Part shown: positions 21,679 to 27,805 of the stretch, one piece after another
How positions within the stretch are numbered: position 1 is the stretch's first letter
Layout: each line of letters starts with the position of its first letter
Assembly (NCBI GenBank): GCA_015680685.1
Contig: MNCI01024321.1
Span: forward strand, 3,055 to 30,859
Source of the DNA: Gnetum montanum
Taxonomy: Eukaryota > Streptophyta > Gnetopsida > Gnetales > Gnetaceae
Direction: 5' to 3'
DNA length: 27,805 nucleotides
Position numbers and translations under genes: made by a program
Notes under the pieces: generated by a model
Told to the model about the DNA's origin: nothing
The model's input: the letters and a program-made list of their open reading frames with translations, nothing else
Databases searched by the model: none

Positions 21679-22011
21679 GGTATCAGTTTATCGTCATGAT
21701 GCTAGGACGAGTTGCGGTATCAGTTTACCGTCATGATGCCAAGACGAGCTATGGTATTAGTTTATCGTCATGATGCTAGGACGAGCTATGGTATCAGTTT
21801 ACCGTCATGATGCCAAGACGAGCTATGGTATCAGTTTATTGTCATGATGCCAGGACGAGCTATGGTATCAGTTTATCATCATGATGCCAGGACGAGCTAT
21901 GGCATCAGTTTACCGTCATGATGCCAAGACGAGCTATGGTATCAGTTTATTGTCATGATGCCAGGACGAGCTATGGTATCAGTTTATCTTCATGATGCTA
22001 GGATGAGCGCA
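21679..22011. repeat. Nine-unit 37-bp tandem array in the 3' UTR of element B
   Basis: GGTATCAGTTTA begins every 37 bp from 21679 to 21975. The core is GTCATGATGCCAGGACGAGC. Units 4-6 and 7-9 share the same order of variants (ACCGTC..CCAAG, ATTGTC..CCAGG, then ATC-TC), suggesting a 111-bp higher-order copy. The array lies between the integrase stop and the LTR, a position known to generate satellites in Tat/Ogre elements. Confidence 0.9.
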
Positions 22012-22026
22012 TACCTGAGTCCATGC

Positions 22027-23439
22027 TCAAACATGAAATGGTTTCAAGAACAAATGGTTGGTCAGATTTGCGAGCTCATTCCCTTCCATGTCAGCTAATT
22101 TGAATGCTCTGTTATCGTACGCTTTGGTGACCAAATAGGGCCTTTCCCAATTGGCTGAGAATTTGTCCAGGTGTTCCCGAATGGCTTTGAGTACAAGGTC
22201 ACCTTCCTTGATAGGGCGCTTAAGAACATCATGTCGATGGCATTGCCGTTGTTGTTTTTGGTACCACTCAATCTGATCGAGTGCACGTATACTTTCCTCC
22301 TCCACCGAGTCTAAGTCAACAATGCATAGGTCATTGTTTTGCCCTTTGTCGAGGAGTTTGGAGAGTGTGATCCTTAAAGAAGGTACCTGTAGCTCCAAGG
22401 GTAAAACAACTTCTGAACCATAAACAAGACTATATGGCATTTTACTTGTGGAAGTCCGATGCGTAGTACGATAAGCCCACAGTGCGCATACTAGCTGTTC
22501 GTGCCATCTTTTCTTGCTTTGGGTAAGCATCTTTTTAAGTACTGTAATGATGGTTTTATTTGTGGCTTCAGCTTGTCCATTGCTCTGAGGGTAGTAAGGG
22601 GATGAAAATGAATGTTTGATCCCTAGGCTTTCATAGAAAGTTTTGGTTTCGGCACTGCTGAATTGTGGCCCATTATCAGTGATGATGGTCATGGGGATGC
22701 CAAAACAGGTCACAATGTTTTCGAGAACGAAGTTGCATGTGTGTTTGGATGTGGTTTTTCTAAGGGGAATAGCTTCTACCCACTTCATGAAATACTCTAT
22801 CGCAGTTATGATGAAGCTATGCCCTGCAGAAGATGAGGGTGTTATTGGCTCGATAAGGTCTAACCCCCACTTTTGAAAGGGCTAGGTGATTTGCGCTATA
22901 TGCAACTCATTTGGTAGGACATGTATCAGATTGCTATGTTTTTGACAGATACTGCATGTTTTGGCCTTGGAGAGACAGTCATACTCCATGTGTGGCCAAT
23001 AATAGCCCAAATGTCTTATTTTCGTTGCCATTTCTTTAGGTGCTATGTGCCCTCCACATAGTCCATCATGTACTTGCTCGATGATGGTTTGGGCATCGGC
23101 GCTACTAACGCATGTTAACAGTATGCCTTCGTAGGATCGACGACACAACGTGTCCCCTACCAGTGCATATTGTTGAGAACATTTTCGTACTGTGTTCTTT
23201 TGTGCATTCGTTAGGTGTTGCGGTGATTCACCGTGTAGAAGGTATTCTTTTATGTCATCATACCATTCTATTGCATGTGTTATACTAACGGATGCAATTG
23301 GTAATTCATCAAGAGTGTCAGTTATGGGTTTAGCACAACTAATTATAGAGCTAGGCAACATATGGAACATGTTTGGTGATATGTTTAGAGCTAGCGTGGC
23401 AAGTGCATCTGCAATGGTGTTATCGTTTCTAGAAACATG
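22027..23439 (-). pseudogene. INT: Integrase of element B, one internal stop
   Basis: Read on the minus strand, the frame is the same as in the RT and RNase H domains upstream. The zinc-binding HHCC module has H101 and H108 (HDGLCGGH, about 23070-23047) and C139/C142 (about 22956-22945), counted from the Met at 23370. The catalytic core has the triad Asp (GLDLI, 22860-22858), Asp (TDNGPQF, 22677-22675) and Glu (NGQAEATNK, 22569-22567), spaced D-60-D-35-E. The C-terminal module has NWERPYLVTKAYDNRAFKL and ends LFLKPFHV, with no chromodomain, as expected for Tat. A TAG at 22882-22884 lies between the zinc module and the core. Integrase inserts the cDNA into host DNA. All catalytic residues survive, so the damage is small. 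Confidence 0.9.
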
Positions 23440-23955
23440 TTACACGTCCATACTTTCGAATTGCTTCAGTAAGTGTTTATCTAAATCACAGTATGGTTGT
23501 AAATGTTTCACTTTGCATGTATAAACGTCTGTGACTTGGTTTAAAACTAGTTGTGAGTCTCCTCTGACTACAAGTCGTGTGATGTTGGAAGCTAATGCTG
23601 GCGTAAGGCCCCTAAGGAGACCTTCATATTCTGCTATGTTGTTGGTACAATGAAAGTTGAAGTGGTAAGCAAAGGGTCGGATCTCCCTAGAGGAATAGGT
23701 GATGACGGCAGCAGCACTCCCCCCTCGAGAGGTGGATGCTCCATCAAAGTTCAAAATGGCTTTGTACTCATTGGGAACTATGTCTATCGCGCTCACGTTT
23801 TCATCTGGAAACTCTGGCTCTATTGTTGCTTGATCATGTGTTGGTGATGTAGTCAATTGGTTTGCTATGACTTGACCCTTGACTGATGACTGCGCTATGT
23901 AATGTAGGTCGAATTCAGCTATTATGGCTTTCCAATGCGCTATTCTTCTTGACTC
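23407..23955 (-). pseudogene. aRNH: Second (archaeal-type) RNase H of element B
   Basis: A spacer follows the RT-linked RNase H, then a complete RNase H1-like fold. Catalytic residues are visible as Asp in LNFDGAST (23745-23743), Glu in NNIAEYEG, Asp in VRGDSQL (23559-23557) and Asp in NTIADALA (23409-23407). A TAA at 23440-23442 splits the last motif from the rest. Two RNase H domains in one polyprotein are the hallmark of plant Tat-lineage Ty3/gypsy elements. In that lineage this second copy is thought to supply the activity. It sits in one frame with RT and integrase. Confidence 0.85.
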
Positions 23956-24760
23956 TTAAATGTTACCAGTGATGTCCTTGAGCACATTATCTTTGCAGAT
24001 TATGTTGGCTTGGTTATGGAAGAGGTAATGTCGCCATTTCTTTAGGGAAAAGACAAGGGCTAAACATGACGTCTCCACCTCGTTGTACTTCTTTTCATAG
24101 GCCACTAATGCATGGCTCAAATAATAAATAGGGACTTCAGTTCCATCGTCTCGTTTCTGGCAGAGCATAGAAGCGATGGATGAATCCGACGTGGCGAGGT
24201 AGATATAGAAGGGTTTATTGTTCTGTGGAGGGTATACTATTGGTAGCTGAGCCAGTGCTATTTTAATATGGTCGAAGGCTTCATGGCACTGTGGAGTCCA
24301 TTCAAAATGGACATTCTTTCGTAGCAAATGATTCATGGGTTTCAACTTGTTTGTCAGTTTTTCTATGACACACCTTATGAATTGTAATCTACCTTGTAGA
24401 CCCCAAAGGTCAATAATGTTGCTTGGTGGTTTTAGATTGAGGACAGCTTTAACCTTATCTGGATCTACCCGTATTCCTGTTTCTGATACTACAAAGCCTA
24501 GCATCTTACCATTTTTTACTCCAAAAACACATTTCTTTGGGTTGAGCCTAAGTTCGTATTTTAAGCAACGTTTTAGGACCAAATCTAAATCTTGAATGTG
24601 TTGCTCTGGTGTTTTCAATTTAATTACGATGTCATCTACATAATCATTGAGCAAATGAAGTATGTAATCGCTAAAAATAAATGTCATTGCCCTTTGATAT
24701 GTGGCCCCAGCGTTCTTGAGGCCGAATGGCATCATCGTGTTACAGAAGGTACCCCATGGT
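23956..24760 (-). pseudogene. RT-RH: Reverse transcriptase (C-terminal half) and first RNase H of element B
   Basis: The frame enters at PWGTFCNTMMPFGLKNAGAT directly beside the LTR of element C and lacks all earlier RT motifs. The active-site YVDD lies at 24642-24631. Thumb sequence follows (LNPKKCVFGV, MLGFVVSETGI), then FEWTPQCHEAF and the RT-linked RNase H with YIYLATSDSS and YNEVETSCLALVF. The first catalytic Asp of this RNase H appears replaced, usual for the first RNase H of Tat elements. A TAA at 23956-23958 ends the open frame just before the spacer to the second RNase H. The missing N-terminal half, protease and gag should lie to the right of the window, beyond element C. Confidence 0.9.
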
Positions 24761-25364
24761 TGTATCGTCTGAAATTGTCGATCTTTGGCTGGAAGGAAAT
24801 AGAGGCTGTGGGATCATAGGATGCGCACAGAAGACCCTACCTTCACCTGAGGGCGAGCTCGAATGAACGAAGATAGAGTACCTTGGGTGGTTCACACGCG
24901 GATCAGACAAGGATTTCCCCGAACGTACACCGAAGTGCTATACGCTGGGTTATACGTAAATGGTGTAACGGGCGTGAATCAGAGCGTAAATAGCGTAAAC
25001 AGCGTAAACGATGCGAACAGAGCATAGACGTAAACAAGCACAAACAGAATACATGCAAGAATTAATGCAAACTGTAAACAATTGTAGGAAGAAAATGTAA
25101 CAATGGCATTATGGAATGAGAGTACAATGCACTGGTCTAATGCAGTTGTGACTGGAACACAAGGCGGACAAAAAGCCCCGGTGGATGCAGGGATGATTGT
25201 TGCTGGTTCACACTGTAAGCACAGCGTAGAGGTTGTATGTTCAGCGTATAGGGTTATCCAGCATAAGAGGTTTTGTGCTATGGTTCTCAGTGTCTTTGTT
25301 CTCTGGTGTGCTCTGGGAATTTTCCAACTGTCTGGATTTCATGAAAAATTGGGGTTTTATACAG

Positions 25365-25371
25365 GTTTTGA
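25365..25371 (-). promoter_or_regulatory. TATA box of element C LTR (minus strand)
   Basis: The plus-strand TTTTATA gives TATAAAA on the minus strand, context CTGTATAAAACCCC. The position corresponds to the TATA box of copy B. Confidence 0.6.
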
Positions 25372-25455
25372 TGGCAGACTCGGGTTGGGCGACATGTGGC
25401 GTGTTGACCGGGTGCAAGGGCGTAAAATTTACAAGCGTACAATATGTTACATTTA

Positions 25456-25665
25456 CCGGGCGTATACGCTGTCTACAGTGAGCGTAGACTATGGGCGTAT
25501 ACGCTGGAGGTGCTGGGTGTATGCGAACTTGGGTGTAGATGTCGTGGACGCTGGCGTATACTCTGGGCGTATACGCTGGTGGATGTTGGGCATATACGCT
25601 GATGGATGCTGGACGTATACGTTGATGTGCTGGGCGTATACGCTAGGGCGTATACGCTAAAGATT
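25456..25665 (-). promoter_or_regulatory. GCGTATACGC palindrome cluster in element C U3
   Basis: The perfect palindrome GCGTATACGC occurs repeatedly (near 25458, 25494, 25568, 25635 and 25648), with variants GCATATACGC and ACGTATACGT between, linked by CTGG and GATG-rich spacers. A looser continuation runs to about 25830. Open frames here come from the repeat. Confidence 0.65.
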
Positions 25666-25939
25666 GCTGCCTTGTTCCAAATCTCGCTATGTAGTGCTAT
25701 TTTCATGCCGTCTTTGGAGGTTTCATGCCAGGCGTATGCATCCGTTGTACCTGCTGAGCATACATGTGAGGCGTGTACGCTGGACGTGTATGCTGGACGT
25801 CTACGCTGGGACTACATACTTAGTGAAAATTAAGCATTTGATCTCTGAAGTTGCCATGTTTGACACCAAATGTAGCTGTGGTCATCTGGGGGTCCCAAGG
25901 ACTTGGTTGGTGTTGGACAAGTACTAGGCTCAAAATTTT

Positions 25940-26020
25940 GTGGTGTTTCATTGGCCCCTCTTTGTTGACGTTTGGAGGAATTGACTCGATAAGTGTCGAC
26001 AAAGAAGTGCAAAACACCAC
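25940..26020. repeat. Conserved two-part inverted repeat in element C U3
   Basis: The outer arms are GTGGTGTTT and AAACACCAC. The inner arms are CTTTGTTGAC and GTCGACAAAG, with one wobble. It corresponds to 20371-20446 in copy B. Confidence 0.5.
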
Positions 26021-27249
26021 AAGCAACTTGATAGATAATTTGTCCATTGCCACTTGACTAGACGTCATTGTACCGTGTTTAGTAGTACATGGGATTGGGA
26101 AAGTGAAATTTGTAACTGGTAGGAGAATGGGGATTGTGGGGACTAGTAACTGCCCAAGGGATTTTGCTTGGTGAAAAGGGGATGCTCTGGTGTGTGTGTC
26201 ATGCTGATCCTTGTCAATAGCCATTATTTAGCAGACTTGGAATTCAAACATGTAATGTGCGTCCTTTGGTGAAACAAGCCTCTTGGGTAATGTTCAAGAG
26301 AACTTGCTAGCATGACCAAAGCCACGGGAGGATGTGTTACCTTCTTTGGAGGAACAGGGCCCTTGTTTAGTTTTTGTAGGGGAAGCCTGTTGGCGGAGAG
26401 TCAAAGCTATGCAACTAGATGTTTTTTGATTATTTTTGACATGAGTACTTAGTTCCAAGACAACTGCCTTCCTGCCTAGGGCTTGTATGGGAAGTGCCAA
26501 GGGTCTTGTTGTGTTTTTTGGGAAGAAACTTTGCATTGATTCTGTACTCATGTGCAAGTGCTATGTCATGTGTTGCAACTGCCTCAAGGCGTTACAGTAT
26601 GCAACAGCATGCTCAAAGTTTTGGATGTTCTGGGTGTATCAAAGGTGTGACTAAGTGAACTGTGTTGGTGAATAGATAGAGAGTGTGTCGGGAGATGGGG
26701 ATGTACTAGCGAATGGTATGATTTAGTCTTGCCATGTGTGCTATGAACATTGTCCCATCTTGTTGCTTGTGACGAAGTGCATTTTTGTGCGAAAACCTCT
26801 GGGTGGCATCCTGCAAACATAACTCCAAGGAGACAAGAAAACCATAAGTGAATATGCGAGCTTAGACTTAAACAGCAACTGATGGAACAAAGACATTGGA
26901 GATGATTTCAGGCATTGTATATGAGTGGCAGATACGTTGGTGGGATTGTCTGATGGTGAGCGATGCAGTGACTTTGATGAAGCTTGAATATGGCTGCGGA
27001 TTGAAGAATCAGAGATGAACTTACAAATTTATAGTCTTGGCGGACTATCATGGGTTAGTTTTATGTCATAACCCGTTGGACATTGCCCATTTAGCGTCGT
27101 GGTGGACGTTACGTTGCCAATTTTTAGTCTTAGCGGACCATGAAGAGGCAAACCAGTTTATAGTCTTAGCGGACTCTAGTGAATGCAACGGTGGCAGTTT
27201 ACTGTTGTGCCAGACGGGTGCTAGTTTATCTTCATTGCGGACACTATTT

Positions 27250-27475
27250 GGTATCAGTTTATCGTCATGATTCTGGGACGAGCTGTGGTTTCAGTTTCGA
27301 GTCATAATCCAGGACTGTTCTGTGGTATCAGTTTAAAGTCGTGACTCCAGGACTGTTCTATGGTATCAGTTTAAAGTCATAACTCCAGGACTGTTCTGTG
27401 GTATCAGTTTAAAGTCGTGACTCCAGGACTATTCTGTGGTATCAGTTTAAAGTCGTGACTCTAGGACTCTCACGT
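27250..27475. repeat. Six-unit 37/38-bp tandem array in the 3' UTR of element C
   Basis: GGTWTCAGTTT starts at 27250, 27287, 27324, 27362, 27400 and 27438. The first unit resembles those of copy B. The last four are nearly identical to each other, with a different core (AAAGTCGTGACTCCAGGACT). The place is the same as in copy B, after the integrase stop. Confidence 0.9.
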
Positions 27476-27489
27476 ACCTGAGCTTGTAC

Positions 27490-27805
27490 TCAAATGTAGA
27501 ACGGTTTTAGGAACAAGTGATTGGTTGGATTGGCAAGCTCGTTCCCTTCCATATCAGTCAGCTTAAATGCTCCGTTGTCGAATGCTTTAATGATCGAGTA
27601 AGACCCTTTCCAGTTGGCTGAGAATTTTTCTGAGTGTTCTCGAACTGTCTTAAGTACAAGGTCACCTTCTTTGATAGGGCGCTTATGGATGTCGTGCTGA
27701 TGTCGTTGCCATTGTTGTTTTTGATACCATTCGATCTGATCGAGGGCGCGTATGCGTTCTTCCTCCACCGAGTCGAGGTCAATGATGCGCAGATCATTGT
27801 TTTGC
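27490..27805 (-). pseudogene. INT: Integrase C-terminus of element C (cut by window end)
   Basis: The minus-strand frame is open from the window end to the TAG at 27490. It has DLDSVEEERIRALDQIEWYQ, KRPIKEGDLVLK and the C-terminal module (NWKGSYSIIKAFDNGAFKL) ending LFLKPFYI. By hand count about three quarters of its residues match the C-terminus in copy B. The core domain lies outside the window. No stop is seen in this part, so copy C may be as well preserved as B. It is labelled a pseudogene only because the whole gene cannot be seen. Confidence 0.8.

Larger units (their letters stand above)
24761..26815 (-). mobile_element. 3' LTR of element C (upper end uncertain)
   Basis: TGTATCGTCTGAAATTGTCG begins exactly where the B reverse transcriptase stops. 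The segment follows the LTR of element B in order: GCACAGAAGAYCCTACCTTC, GATCAGACAAGGATTTCCCC, TATA box, palindrome cluster, hairpin. Copies B and C differ by many substitutions and large length changes in the palindrome zone, so they are separate insertions rather than the two LTRs of one element. The five bases before it are ATGGT. The upper end, CA 26814-26815, is a guess by analogy with copy B. Confidence 0.65.

Noticed and set aside
21679-22011. CRISPR-like array
   Set aside because: The 37-bp units are contiguous with no unique spacers and lie in a retrotransposon 3' UTR.
5544-24760. Many in-frame TAA/TAG in otherwise good frames, suggesting a code where TAR is glutamine, or methylation-driven C to T decay
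   Set aside because: Any stop is one C to T step from CAA, CAG or CGA, so the pattern is not informative without ancestral sequences. TGA also occurs (6273, 11789), frameshifts are present too, and the elements are typical of plants. Ordinary decay explains it.
24761-24811. Reverse transcriptase reading frame continuing upstream into LTR C
   Set aside because: The frame stays open for some 15 codons but lacks the expected RT motifs, and the bases match LTR starts at 18895 and 11024. The continuation is chance.
25103-25660. 185-codon open frame on the plus strand
   Set aside because: It runs through the palindrome repeats of the LTR of element C. Its composition (Tyr, Gly, Arg, Val repeats) reflects GCGTATACGC reading, and no domain is present.
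18895-26815. The two minus-strand LTRs as the pair of a single short element
   Set aside because: They differ by large indels and many substitutions, homology continues past both into a second integrase end, and RT is cut directly at the LTR. Nested insertion fits better.

Overview
The window reads as repeat-dense nuclear DNA of a land plant, most likely a seed plant with a large genome. A gymnosperm is plausible but unproven. I see no intact host gene. What is recognisable is LTR retrotransposon DNA: two Ty3/gypsy lineages with plant-type primer sites, Gag, protease, RT, two RNase H domains and integrase, stacked by nested insertion. There is also one broken DUF4283/zinc-knuckle gene and possible tRNA-derived SINE scraps. 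Element letters A to E are mine.

Layout. 1-242 is the 3' end of a plus-strand LTR (element E), followed by a primer-binding-like site. About 426-1515, minus, is a decayed DUF4283 + CCHC pseudogene. 1690-4560 is AT-rich and geneless. 4567-5410 is an 844-bp LTR (element D) with a tRNA-Asp-type primer site and a broken gag (5544-7580) but no pol. 7581-9405 holds no recognisable gene, only a 62-bp direct duplication with an N base and a 43-codon ORF. About 9406-18894 is element A (plus strand). It has a long LTR, a leader with three copies of a ~165-bp repeat, a broken gag and protease, no RT/RNase H/integrase, and then an antisense gene (about 18894 to 16210, minus) that appears to have five exons with usable splice sites. 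At 18895 a minus-strand Tat-lineage element (B) cuts into element A: its LTR, a 37-bp tandem array, and a nearly open integrase-aRNase H-RNase H-RT reading frame. At 24761, in the middle of the B reverse transcriptase, a third element of the same family (C, minus) is inserted. Only its 3' LTR, tandem array and integrase C-terminus fit in the window.

How the parts relate. B and C have the Tat-lineage hallmark of two RNase H domains. The LTR termini of A match those of B and C, and A has a Tat-like protease and an antisense ORF, so A looks like a non-autonomous relative that would need pol from an element such as B. Promoter organisation recurs: in D, A and B/C a TATA box is preceded by a cluster of short palindromes whose sequence is specific to the family (GATATC, GCTACGCTA/TAGCGTAGC and GCGTATACGC respectively). 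All coding sequences are broken by stops or frameshifts, so nothing here looks currently autonomous. Every comparison was made by eye.
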